Shown piece after piece: positions 15,787-23,558 of a stretch of 64,000 bases of DNA. Each line of letters begins with the position of its first letter. Positions within the stretch are counted from its first letter, which is position 1. Source of the DNA: Flavisolibacter tropicus (GTDB lineage: Bacteria > Bacteroidota > Bacteroidia > Chitinophagales > Chitinophagaceae); the NCBI RefSeq assembly GCF_001644645.1, contig NZ_CP011390.1, positions 2,221,001 through 2,285,000 of the forward strand. The letters are read 5' to 3'. The notes beneath the pieces are model-generated. The model did no database searches, was not told where the DNA came from, and saw nothing but the letters and a program-made list of their open reading frames with translations. A program made the translations under genes and the position numbers.

Positions 15787-17291
15787 TTACTGATTATTGA
15801 ACTCCTGGTACTGCTTCATTTTGTTATAAAGCGTTTTGCGGTCAATGTTCAAAAGCTTAGCGGCTTTACTCTTATTAAAATTCACTTTTTTCAATGCCCG
15901 TAAAATCATTTCATATTCGGCATCAATACTTGCGCCTTTCAGAGTAGTTTCAGAAATGGTACGAGGTGTTTCTGTTAGATCATCAATGGTATTTGGCACG
16001 GTATGTACAGCGGCAGGCTCCGGTTGTTTATCAAACTGCAGTTTATTAAAGTGCGAAATCTCAAAAGGTAAAGAGCTTGCTTCTACCTGCTCACCATCAG
16101 TTAATAAAGTGGCCCGCTTGATCACATTCTTTAATTCACGTAAGTTTCCGTACCATACATAACTTTTAAATATACTCTCAACCTCAGCACTATAGCGAGT
16201 CACGTACTTGCCTAATTCAGCATTAGTTTGCTGCAGAAAATGGTTAGCAAATAGCATAATATCATCAGGGCGCTGACGAAGCGGTGGCACATCTATGCTG
16301 AATTCATTAAAGCGATGGTATAAATCTTCCCGGAACTTTCCTTTGCGAGTAGCATCCCAAAGCTTTTCGTTAGACGCTATAATAATTCGCACATCCAGTT
16401 CAATATCTTTCGTTCCACCCACCCTGCGCATTTTACGTTCCTGCACTACACGTAATAAAGAAACTTGAATGTCATATGATAGGTTTGCTACCTCGTCCAG
16501 GAATATAGTACCAGAATTGGCCAGTTCAAAACTTCCTATTTTCTGATTCAGAGCACCTGTAAATGAACCTTTTTCATGTCCAAAAAGCTCACTACCAGCC
16601 AACTCTTTAGATAAAGCACCGCAGTCGATTGCTACAAACGGTTTTCCTTTTCGCTTGCTACGCTTGTGTATTTCCTGTGCAATGGCCTCTTTACCACTTC
16701 CACTTTCACCATAAATTATAACTGAGTAGTTAGTAGGGGCCACTAAGTCAATCTGCTGTAAGATTTGACGGAATGTAGGAGTATCGCCAAATATGTATTC
16801 ACCAGATTGAACCAATGGAGGTTTTACACCAGTAGAAAGTGCTGGAGCAGACATAGGAGGCGCTGACGCAGCAGGAGTTGGACGCTCTTGAGCAGCGGGC
16901 TTTTCATGTACTACACCAGTATCATGTGTAGTAGCAGCTTCTAACGCCTTCTTTATAGTAACAAGTATTTCATCTGGAAACAGTGGCTTAGTGATATAAT
17001 CATAAGCCCCATCTTCATTACTTCCACAGCTATTTTAATATCACTGTAGCCCGTAATTATGATCACCGGCACCGGCGGATACTTTTCTTTTATCTTACCT
17101 AGCAACACATTACCTTCCATGTCTTCAAGGCGGAAATCGCACATTACCAAATCTGGCTCTACAGTTTCCAATAACTCCAGCGCTTTTTTGCCACTGTAAG
17201 CTTCAAGTACTTCAAATCCATGACGAGTTAAAAACCTTTTCAATAAAAGGCACATATCTCTGTCATCATCAATAATTAAGATTTTCTGCAT
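15787..17291 (-). pseudogene. NtrC-type sigma-54 response regulator, frame disrupted
   Basis: Two frames make one protein of about 500 residues. 16953-17291 encodes a receiver (ILIIDDDRDMCLLLKRFL, CDFRLEDMEG, VIIITGYSD) up to VEVMKMG. The continuation AYDYITKPLFPDEILVTIKKAL is in the other frame and runs through a Pro/Ala linker into the intact AAA+ domain: GESGSGKEA (Walker A), GHEKGSFTGALNQ (sigma-54 contact, Ser in place of the usual Ala), and a C-terminal Fis-type helix-turn-helix (FNKSKAAKLLNIDRKTLYNK). The break is at plus-strand CCCC 17007-17010; one extra G on the coding strand restores the frame. The frame remains open from 16854 (ATG), so the AAA+-HTH part could still be made alone. 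Downstream of rpoN in the same operon. Confidence 0.85.
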
Positions 17292-17334
17292 GAGTAGGGT
17301 TTCTATTTATTAGTTCGAAATTAATTGTTTGCTA

Positions 17335-18756
17335 TTATGCCCACAACCCACGTACATGGGAAACGGGAATTTGTAGCTGTTCTCTATATTTAGCAACTGT
17401 ACGTCGAGCAACAGAAAAACCTTTCTGAGAAAGGATATTAACTAATTGCTGATCTGTATAGGGATTATGCTTGTCTTCGTTTTGAATTACATCCTCAATG
17501 GCCGATTGTATAACCTTGTTACTGATCACTTGTCCTTTTTCATTGGCTATACCTTCCGTAAACAGGTCTTTCAACAATAATAAACCAAATGGTGTCTCAA
17601 TATACTTATTACAAGTAATTCGTGAAACAGTAGAAATATCTACACCAACCATTTCTGCCACATTCTTCAGGATCATGGGCTTCAGCAAATTAATATCTCC
17701 CGTCAGGAAGTATTCATATTGCAAATGCAAGATAGCTCTCATGATCTTCAGCATAGTAGCTTCCCGCTGTTGAACAGCATTTATAAACCACTGTGCCGAT
17801 TGCAACTTATTCTTTAAATATTGTAGGGCTGACTTATCAGTAGTAACCTGTGTGCTACCCTCAGCCATTTGTTTCCATGAAGCGTTGATATTCAAGCTTT
17901 CTGAACGATACTTATACAATTGCACCTCTAGTAAATCCCCATTTTGCACGAGAATAAAATCAGGTATAATGGTATTAGTAACATTTACGCCATCTTGTTG
18001 CTCACATACAGGCTTCATCTTTAAAGAAGCTATCAAGCGCAGCACAATCTTAAGCTCTTCATCATCAAGCTTAAGCTGATGCTTGATCTTATCCATATTC
18101 CGGTTGTGCAGATCCGTAAAATGATTCTCTAACAACCGTACAGCTAAAATTACATCCGGGCGCTTCTGATTAAACTGTTTCAGCTGTATTAAAAGACATT
18201 CTCTAATATTACGAGCCCCAATACCAATAGGTTCTAATAGTTGAATCTTTTCTAATACCAGTCCTACTTCGTTGGGTTCTACCCACTTGTTATACTTAAA
18301 AGAGATATCCTCTGCCAGGTCTTCCAGGCTTTGATCCATTAAGCCATGATCATTGAGCGAATCAATAATGTATTCCGCTAATTCAATTTCACGCTCATCC
18401 GCATAGTTGACTTTAAACTGTTCTTTCAACAAGATCCGGTAATCATAACCACTAGCTATTGGCCGCTCCGGTAGCTTATCATTATGCAAATAATTGCCAT
18501 ACTCCAACTTATAATCAGGTACATCATCATAGCCATGCTCTTCCCAATCCTGGTAATCCTGCACAGCATCCTTATTATATTTTTCTACTAACGGCTCAAA
18601 CTCGCTTTTTTGATCTTCTAACAAAGGGTTTTCTTCCAGCTCTTGTTGTATACGCTGCTCTAATTCTAATGTGTTCAGATGAAAAAAGTTCAGCAACTGA
18701 ATCTGCTGAGGCAGAATTTTCAAACGCTGCTTCTGTGCTAAACGCTGATTGATCAT
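17335..18756 (-). CDS. rpoN: RNA polymerase sigma-54 factor
   Basis: A 473-residue sigma-54. The N-terminal Gln/Leu-rich activator-interaction region (QRLAQKQRLKILPQQIQLLNFF, LEQRIQQELEENPLL) is followed by the core-binding domain (LEPIGIGARNIRECLLIQLKQ), the DNA-binding helix-turn-helix (MVGVDISTVSRITCNKYIETPFG) and the C-terminal RpoN box ARRTVAKYRE with flanking FSV and QLQIP. Length is normal. It is transcribed ahead of an NtrC-like activator, a GHKL-like protein and a hybrid kinase with gaps of 43, 2 and 2 bases, making a compact sigma-54 regulatory operon. Confidence 0.96.
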   Translation of the reverse strand: MINQRLAQKQRLKILPQQIQLLNFFHLNTLELEQRIQQELEENPLLEDQKSEFEPLVEKYNKDAVQDYQDWEEHGYDDVPDYKLEYGNYLHNDKLPERPIASGYDYRILLKEQFKVNYADEREIELAEYIIDSLNDHGLMDQSLEDLAEDISFKYNKWVEPNEVGLVLEKIQLLEPIGIGARNIRECLLIQLKQFNQKRPDVILAVRLLENHFTDLHNRNMDKIKHQLKLDDEELKIVLRLIASLKMKPVCEQQDGVNVTNTIIPDFILVQNGDLLEVQLYKYRSESLNINASWKQMAEGSTQVTTDKSALQYLKNKLQSAQWFINAVQQREATMLKIMRAILHLQYEYFLTGDINLLKPMILKNVAEMVGVDISTVSRITCNKYIETPFGLLLLKDLFTEGIANEKGQVISNKVIQSAIEDVIQNEDKHNPYTDQQLVNILSQKGFSVARRTVAKYREQLQIPVSHVRGLWA

Positions 18757-18971
18757 GGTGATGATTTTGGCGTGCTGTTACTAAAACAACCTTAGCACCA
18801 AAAATCACAATTACTAAAATTTCATTTAGCAATTGATTTTCAACCACTTATAAAACATGCTCTTTTCCCAAGAAGTGAGTAATAAAAGCGCTCTGCAGTA
18901 AAGTATATGAAATTGGGGAAAACATTCCCCATCAGCCCTCAAAAAGATGAGCTTTAGAGGTCCAAAAACTG

Positions 18972-18995
18972 AAAAAACGCGGTGACCCGCGTTCC
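18972..18995 (-). terminator. Terminator of the 19017-19214 gene
   Basis: Perfect 7-bp stem AACGCGG / CCGCGTT (18976-18982 / 18987-18993) with loop TGAC. On the minus strand it ends in TTTTTT. It lies 24 bases past the stop of the small gene at 19017 and supports that gene as a real transcript. Confidence 0.7.
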
Positions 18996-19016
18996 TTGCT
19001 AATGAGCTTCTATTTT

Positions 19017-19214
19017 TTATAATTGGTTATAACCGATGCCTCTAACCCGATAATCAAAAAAACCTGGTCGTGGGTATCGATTCCCCAACGATGTTGAAGA
19101 AGGATCACTTCGTTTCCATACTCCCAATTGTTGACGACCAATTATTGGAGCAGTTGGCTGAGCACTACCCCGCTGTTGAGATGATTGTGTCGTTGTCAAC
19201 TTTAAACTACCCAT
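19017..19214 (-). CDS. Small hypothetical protein
   Basis: A 65-residue protein with a Ser/Thr/Gln-rich first half and an Arg/Gly/Tyr-rich second half (PGFFDYRVRGIGYNQL end). No hydrophobic segment and no family recognised. It has its own upstream TTGGTACG motif 50 bases before the start and a strong terminator after the stop, so it looks like a monocistronic member of the local stress group. Confidence 0.55.
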   Translation of the reverse strand: MGSLKLTTTQSSQQRGSAQPTAPIIGRQQLGVWKRSDPSSTSLGNRYPRPGFFDYRVRGIGYNQL

Positions 19215-19264
19215 CTTTCTGTTGATTTAATTAACTGATTACTTTGCTTTTCAAGGCTATAGTG

Positions 19265-19282
19265 TTAGAAAATCGTACCAAA
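19265..19282 (-). promoter_or_regulatory. TTGGTACG-type motif upstream of the 19017 gene
   Basis: Minus strand reads TTTGGTACGATTTTCTAA, 50 bases before the start at 19214. The following CTAAC-CTATAG words also occur after the copy at 20158. Confidence 0.5.
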
Positions 19283-19386
19283 CCAACATAGCCTAAAAAT
19301 CGCTGAAACCCGCTACAGCAGTGGATTATTTTCCTCATCCTTTTAAATCAAGGGAAAAATTGGCGAAATTCAATAGATTGGTATTT

Positions 19387-19403
19387 ATGGTACGGTTCTT
19401 TAA
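19387..19403 (+). promoter_or_regulatory. TTGGTACG-type motif upstream of the DUF1328 gene
   Basis: Plus strand reads ATGGTACGGTTCTTTAA, ending 44 bases before the start at 19448. One of the closest matches to the shared motif. Confidence 0.5.
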
Positions 19404-19447
19404 TATTAATCTATAGGAAAATTTGTTAACCTATAAAACTTATAGTT

Positions 19448-19615
19448 ATGTTACGTTGGACAGTTATCTTTTTAGTAGTAGCTATCATTGCAGCTATTTT
19501 TGGTTTTGGTGGCATAGCTTCAGGTGCTGCCTCTATTGCTAAGATTTTGTTCTTCATTTTCTTAGTATTATTTGTACTAAGCTTAGTTGCTGGTGGCTTT
19601 AGAAGGGTTGACTAA
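19448..19615 (+). CDS. DUF1328 (YtjA-like) small membrane protein
   Basis: A 55-residue protein starting [20 protein letters not shown], continuing [20 protein letters not shown] and ending [10 protein letters not shown]. It has two hydrophobic helices separated by the GGIA..AA.IAK turn that defines DUF1328 (PF07043). Function unknown; homologues are stress induced in several phyla. A TTGGTACG-type motif lies upstream and a terminator downstream. Confidence 0.88.
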   Translation: MLRWTVIFLVVAIIAAIFGFGGIASGAASIAKILFFIFLVLFVLSLVAGGFRRVD

Positions 19616-19695
19616 CCACAAATTGCTTTTCTCTTTTTAGGCAAAGGTGTAGTGTTATCTACACCTTTTTTGAGCCTGACTAACATATACAAACG

Positions 19696-19725
19696 AAAAA
19701 GCCCTGTCTATAGACAGGGCTTTTT
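19696..19725. terminator. Bidirectional terminator after the DUF1328 gene
   Basis: A perfect 15-bp palindrome (AAAAAGCCCTGTCTA / TAGACAGGGCTTTTT) with A and T tracts at both ends. It ends the DUF1328 transcript about 80 bases after the stop. Confidence 0.85.
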
Positions 19726-19875
19726 ACTAAACCCTACTGATGACAAAAAAACAATTAATAAGAAAACCTCCCGGCTAATTCCATCTCACATCCGCCTTTC
19801 ATCTTACACTACACCAGGAGGTTATACTCTTACAGCCTGTCTATTGTTCATTGCCTACCCAAACCTTCCAACTGC

Positions 19876-20121
19876 TTAAAACACTTCTTCATCACTACTT
19901 TCCGTCTCACTTGTATGTGCTGCAGTTTGAGAAGGTGCATTTACCGTCTTTTGTCCTCGCTGTTCATTTACAATTACTTTTTCATCTGCACGACTGGCTG
20001 TTGCATCTGTCTCTGCTAACGCATCATCACCGCCTTCACGGCGAGGCGTTTGATCGGCAGGATTTTCAGTTGATGGCCCTGCTTGTCTACCAGGCTTATT
20101 TCGAGGATCTATATTTTCCAT
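19876..20121 (-). CDS. Small acidic disordered protein
   Basis: An 81-residue hydrophilic protein: MENIDPRNKPGRQAGPSTEN at the start and TSETESSDEEVF at the end, rich in Glu, Asp, Thr, Ala and Gln. No hydrophobic core, so probably disordered. A TTGGTACG-type motif lies 37 bases upstream, matching its neighbours. No family recognised. Confidence 0.5.
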   Translation of the reverse strand: MENIDPRNKPGRQAGPSTENPADQTPRREGGDDALAETDATASRADEKVIVNEQRGQKTVNAPSQTAAHTSETESSDEEVF

Positions 20122-20157
20122 TAGTTGCTGTTTAGGTGTTATGTATTTTCTCTATAG

Positions 20158-20177
20158 TTAGAAAAAACCGTACCCAT
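20158..20177 (-). promoter_or_regulatory. TTGGTACG-type motif upstream of the 19876 gene
   Basis: Minus strand reads ATGGGTACGGTTTTTTCTAA, 37 bases before the start at 20121. Confidence 0.45.
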
Positions 20178-20351
20178 TCCTACTAGAGCTAGGCGACTTC
20201 GGTAAGTACGAAACATTTTCCTCACTAACCACTCTTCAATGGAATTCCTTCCACACGCACACCGACAAATCCCATTTAAACAATTGATTACCAAATAGTT
20301 TATCGTAGAGCTCTGACAACGAAAAAGAGACAATGAATGCCTCTTTTATAC

Positions 20352-20765
20352 TTATTGATCTGTGGCCATTGGATCCGGCCTTGGTTGAGAAGAGGGACGC
20401 ATTTTCTTAAATAAGTTCTTCAACTTTTTAATAATAAACTCCCTTTTCTCCTCTCCCAATATATGAGAAGTATAATTCTTTACTACAAATGGAATAATGA
20501 TCTTGGTAAACCAACCTGCTTTTGATAAGAGTAGTTTGCGCATCAATAAATCAATACCCATTTCCAATCCAATATTTAGTACAGGCACTCGGTTATCGCG
20601 GGTAGTTAATTTATTGATGGTATCCATTGCTGCCCCTAAAGGCTTTAGGTTTTCTTTTAATCCGGCAATGTCTGTTCTGATTGTACTCTCCTGAGTTTTC
20701 AAAAGGCTTAGTAAACGTAACTTTTCTTCTTCCAGGTCTTCGTATGTCTTAATCTTTTTATTCAT
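20352..20765 (-). CDS. Hypothetical protein downstream of the holin-like gene
   Basis: A 137-residue protein with an N-terminal coiled-coil segment (YEDLEEEKLRLLSLLKTQESTI), a middle amphipathic region (LNIGLEMGIDLLMRKLLLSK, FTKIIIPFVVKNYTSHIL) and a Lys-rich C-terminus. Its start overlaps the end of the holin-like gene by 8 bases, so it is translated with it. The YtxH, holin-like and coiled-coil trio is common in Bacteroidota and probably forms an envelope stress unit; that role is inferred. Confidence 0.7.
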   Translation of the reverse strand: MNKKIKTYEDLEEEKLRLLSLLKTQESTIRTDIAGLKENLKPLGAAMDTINKLTTRDNRVPVLNIGLEMGIDLLMRKLLLSKAGWFTKIIIPFVVKNYTSHILGEEKREFIIKKLKNLFKKMRPSSQPRPDPMATDQ

Positions 20766-21099
20766 ATACTTTACTGATAATCATATTACGTATCATTGGT
20801 ACAATTACTTTTTTCCTCAACGCAAATAATAGAATAAGTATCAGGAGAAAAAAACCAGCTACAATAAAGAAGCCGCCGGCCCGGCTTTCCAGCAATGATC
20901 CAAGCCAAAGAGCGATACCACAAAAAAGAAAGATCATAAAGAAAAGGCTAAAAACCAATGCTGTCACTCCAATTGCCACACCAGATGCAGCAGTCGATGC
21001 ATTCTGTGTAACTTTAGCCTTAGTAAGTTGTATATATGTATTTACGTAGTCGCCTACGTGGGTTTTTAAATCTTGCGCGTTTGCTTTTAGTCCTTCCAT
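20758..21099 (-). CDS. Phage holin family (holin-3 superfamily) membrane protein
   Basis: A 113-residue protein: a polar N-terminus with an amphipathic helix (KTHVGDYVNTYIQLTKAKVT), then two strong transmembrane helices (GVAIGVTALVFSLFFMIFLFCGIALWL and GGFFIVAGFFLLILILLFAL), and the basic end RKKVIVPMIRN. This is the Bacteroidota form of PF07332. These are chromosomal envelope proteins and not evidence for a prophage. It lies between YtxH (52-base gap) and the coiled-coil gene (8-base overlap). Confidence 0.82.
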   Translation of the reverse strand: MEGLKANAQDLKTHVGDYVNTYIQLTKAKVTQNASTAASGVAIGVTALVFSLFFMIFLFCGIALWLGSLLESRAGGFFIVAGFFLLILILLFALRKKVIVPMIRNMIISKVYE

Positions 21100-21151
21100 G
21101 AGCAGGGGTTTAAATAGAAAAGCAGGCTTGCATTACAAACCTGCTTCTTAA

Positions 21152-21388
21152 TTAGCTGTATCTGTTCGCTGTGTCTGAGGCAACATTAGAGCCTTTTTTT
21201 GCCATGTTTTTAAGCTCGCCTTTTGCATTTGCCAGAACATCAGTCAGCTGATCAGCCCAGCCGCCAGTTTTTTTGGAAATGCGGGTTCTCAAATCTGCAC
21301 CTTTTTCAGGGGCTAACAACAAAGCAATAGCTGCACCTGCAGCAGCAGCTCCTACAATTCCTAATATCACCTTTGTTCTACTAGTCAT
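21152..21388 (-). CDS. YtxH domain-containing protein
   Basis: A 78-residue protein with the YtxH signature: short basic N-terminus, one glycine/alanine-rich transmembrane helix (VILGIVGAAAAGAAIALLLA), then PEKGADLRTRISKKTGGWAD and an amphipathic LTDVLANAKGELKNMAKKG tail. YtxH proteins are general-stress membrane proteins in Bacillus. It is first in an operon with the holin-like and coiled-coil genes and has a TTGGTACG motif 43 bases upstream. Confidence 0.88.
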   Translation of the reverse strand: MTSRTKVILGIVGAAAAGAAIALLLAPEKGADLRTRISKKTGGWADQLTDVLANAKGELKNMAKKGSNVASDTANRYS

Positions 21389-21430
21389 AATTCACCGGTT
21401 TTAATGTTAAAAACTTAATACCCATGGAGT

Positions 21431-21447
21431 TTAAATAATCGTACCAA
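21431..21447 (-). promoter_or_regulatory. TTGGTACG-type motif upstream of YtxH
   Basis: Minus strand reads TTGGTACGATTATTTAA, 43 bases before the YtxH start. I take this copy as the reference sequence for the motif. Confidence 0.5.
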
Positions 21448-21551
21448 GCAAATGGTCTAACAGCTATAAATACCCCTTCTTCCCTCCGTGTAAAAAAATC
21501 TACACGCAATGCTTTATATTCATGCCTTGATACTGAAGTGTAGCACTAGAG

Positions 21552-21567
21552 TTTGGTATAATAATTA
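21552..21567 (+). promoter_or_regulatory. TTGGTA-type motif upstream of the 21592 response regulator
   Basis: Plus strand reads TTTGGTATAATAATTA, ending 24 bases before the start. Similar to the copy before the DUF6496 gene. It faces away from the YtxH copy, so the intergenic region is a divergent pair. Confidence 0.4.
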
Positions 21568-21591
21568 CTGTATTAAAGCGGAATTACTTAT

Positions 21592-21936
21592 ATGGAAATG
21601 AGGAAGAAGGTGTTGATCATTGACGATGAAGTCGACTTATGTTTGCTCATGAAATCATACTTCCTTCGTAAAAATTACGAGGTTTATATTGCGCACACAC
21701 TATCCGACGGCTTACATAGACTCAATGAAGTAGCACCAGACTATTTATTTATTGATTATAACTTACCCGATGGATTGGGCTGGGATAAATTACCCGAAAT
21801 GTACCGGAAACATCCCAACATACACTTCCATCTCATAAGTGCTTTTCGCCCTACGATGCCAGCCGACCTTGACGGCTCTAAATTGACTATTTGGGAAAAA
21901 CCCATTAGCCTAAAGGCGTTGGATCATTTTTTCTAA
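21592..21936 (+). CDS. Single-domain response regulator
   Basis: A 114-residue stand-alone receiver: VLIIDDEVDLCLLMKSYF (acidic pocket), FIDYNLPDGLGW (phospho-acceptor Asp) and IWEKPISLKALDHFF (conserved Lys-Pro). The usual Thr/Ser position after the fourth strand lies in HLISAFRP. No output domain, so it probably acts through protein contacts, perhaps with the hybrid kinase about 6 kb away. Preceded by a member of the TTGGTA motif set. The stop is directly followed by a GC-rich palindromic element. Confidence 0.85.
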   Translation: MEMRKKVLIIDDEVDLCLLMKSYFLRKNYEVYIAHTLSDGLHRLNEVAPDYLFIDYNLPDGLGWDKLPEMYRKHPNIHFHLISAFRPTMPADLDGSKLTIWEKPISLKALDHFF

Positions 21937-21965
21937 GGCCCCCAGTTCCCCGAAGGGAGAACTTA
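21937..21965 (-). repeat. GC palindromic element after the response regulator stop
   Basis: Immediately after TAA the sense strand reads GGCCCCCAGTTCCCCGAAGG then GAGAACTTA. It contains the CCCC-GAA-GGG hairpin core and the GGCC end abutting the stop codon that are shared by the copies at 22095, 42711, 42855, 53665 and 53829. Confidence 0.7.
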
Positions 21966-22012
21966 GATCTGGGCTGTCCTTTTATCTAAAACATTCTTTA
22001 CTTATTATATTG

Positions 22013-22049
22013 AAATAAGAAAGCCTCCCACTGGGAGGCTTTCTTATTT
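22013..22049. terminator. Bidirectional terminator between the response regulator and gltA
   Basis: A perfect 18-bp inverted repeat (AAATAAGAAAGCCTCCCA / TGGGAGGCTTTCTTATTT) around a single C. It serves both convergent genes and is flanked on each side by a GC palindromic element. Confidence 0.9.
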
Positions 22050-22094
22050 GTCTTCTAAAATGATAGTTGTAAACAAGAGAAATATGAGACCTAT

Positions 22095-22119
22095 GTTCCC
22101 CCTTCGGGGACAGGGGGCC
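22095..22119 (+). repeat. GC palindromic element abutting the gltA stop
   Basis: Plus strand GTTCCCCCTTCGGGGACAGG then GGGCC ends at 22119; the gltA stop begins at 22120. In gltA sense the element reads GGCC first, as in the other copies. Confidence 0.7.
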
Positions 22120-23445
22120 TTATTCTCCCCAAATCTCATCTTCCCCTTTCAGCCATTTTTTCACGGCATCGTGGGTTACAGATTTCGGACGCTCCAGCGG
22201 GAAGCCAAGGGCTCTATCCCAGCTAAGGCTGGCTAATACACCCAACGCACGGCTCACGGCAAATAATACAGTATAAAACTCATATTCAACCATACCATAG
22301 TGTACCAATAAAGCACCACTATGTGCATCTACGTTAGGCCAAGGGTTCTTGATTTTACCTAGTGACTGCAATACCGGTGGTACAGCATCATAGATATTCC
22401 AAACGGTCTGTACCAATGGATCATTCGGCATATGTTTCTTACCAAACTCCATTTGCGCAGTAAAGCGTGGGTCTGTTTTGCGCAATACAGCATGACCATA
22501 ACCTGGAACTACCTTACCAGAATTCAATGTTTTTTGAACATATTCAGTAATCTGTTCTTTGCTTGGCAATTCTGTTTTCAACTCCTCGCGCATTTCAAAG
22601 ATCCACTTGATTACTTCCTGGTTAGCCAAGCCATGTAAAGGACCAGCCAAGCCGTTCATACCTGCTGCATAGCTTAAATAAGGATCGCTTAATGCTGAAC
22701 CCACCAGGTGTGTGGTATGCGCAGACACGTTACCACCTTCATGGTCAGCGTGAATGGTCATATATAAACGCATCAATTCTTTAAACCCATTATCGCCATA
22801 ACCCAACATATGGGCAAAGTTACCAGCCCAGTCCAGCAAGCCATTTGGTTGAATATGCTCACCATTTTTGTATTTACGACGATAGATATAGGCAGCAATG
22901 CGTGGCAGACGTGCTATCAGATCCATAGCATCGTCAAACACAGCATCCCAGTAATCTTTTTTATTCATGCCAGCAGCATAACGCTTTGCAAACTGACTTT
23001 CAGTTTGCAGGGCCATTACACCTACTACAAATTGGGTCATAGGATGAGCCGAAACCGGTAAGGCTTCAATAGTAGCAAATACATGATTAGGTACATGGCT
23101 ACGACGCTGCCATACAGAAGTTACGTGTTGAACATCCTCATCAGTTGGTAATTCGCCAACCAGCATTAAGTAAAACAAACCTTCAGGCAACGGCTCAGAA
23201 CCGCCATCAGCTTTAGGCAAACGCTCTTGTAGCTCAGGAATAGAATAACCGCGGAAACGGATACCTTCCTGTGCATCTAACAACGAAGTCTCAGTTACCA
23301 AACCAGTCATACCACGCATCCCTTGGTAAATCTGCGCCAGTTGCACTTCACCAATTTTTTTGGTGCCATGGTCTTTTAAAACATCTTTTATGTCAGCTGC
23401 TACTTCATCAGCCTTCCCTTTGAACCGTTCTTTAATGATTCCCAT
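22120..23445 (-). CDS. gltA: Citrate synthase, mitochondrial/eukaryotic-like type
   Basis: A 441-residue citrate synthase, condensing oxaloacetate and acetyl-CoA at the entry to the TCA cycle. Catalytic features: [31 protein letters not shown] (catalytic His), [16 protein letters not shown] (catalytic His) and [11 protein letters not shown] (catalytic Asp). These blocks, together with [18 protein letters not shown] and [12 protein letters not shown] stretches, are much closer to animal mitochondrial enzymes as I recall them than to the hexameric E. coli type. There is a clear TTTG-N19-TAnnTTTG promoter upstream and a terminator downstream. No mitochondrial targeting-like extension is seen. 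Confidence 0.95.
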   Translation of the reverse strand: MGIIKERFKGKADEVAADIKDVLKDHGTKKIGEVQLAQIYQGMRGMTGLVTETSLLDAQEGIRFRGYSIPELQERLPKADGGSEPLPEGLFYLMLVGELPTDEDVQHVTSVWQRRSHVPNHVFATIEALPVSAHPMTQFVVGVMALQTESQFAKRYAAGMNKKDYWDAVFDDAMDLIARLPRIAAYIYRRKYKNGEHIQPNGLLDWAGNFAHMLGYGDNGFKELMRLYMTIHADHEGGNVSAHTTHLVGSALSDPYLSYAAGMNGLAGPLHGLANQEVIKWIFEMREELKTELPSKEQITEYVQKTLNSGKVVPGYGHAVLRKTDPRFTAQMEFGKKHMPNDPLVQTVWNIYDAVPPVLQSLGKIKNPWPNVDAHSGALLVHYGMVEYEFYTVLFAVSRALGVLASLSWDRALGFPLERPKSVTHDAVKKWLKGEDEIWGE

Positions 23446-23490
23446 TTTCTAATTATTTCGAGTATAATGAAGGAATTGAGTTAATACCGG

Positions 23491-23521
23491 TAAAGGTATG
23501 GATTGAGCGTTGAGCAGCAAA
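23491..23521 (-). promoter_or_regulatory. Bacteroidota housekeeping promoter of gltA
   Basis: Minus strand: TTTG (23518-23521), a spacer of exactly 19 bases, then TACCTTTA (23491-23498), matching TTTG-N19-TAnnTTTG with one mismatch. The implied leader is about 40 bases. Confidence 0.7.
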
Positions 23522-23558
23522 AAAATCGCCGTTTCAACACCGGTATATTACAAAGGGA

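Noticed and set aside
20139..20333. 64-codon minus-strand frame
   Set aside because: It overlaps the TTGGTACG motif and leader of the 19876 gene and has an unusual Cys/Arg composition without a family.
20758..21099. Prophage, suggested by the holin-like protein
   Set aside because: No capsid, integrase or tail genes are near; this holin-3 form is a common chromosomal gene linked to YtxH in Bacteroidota.
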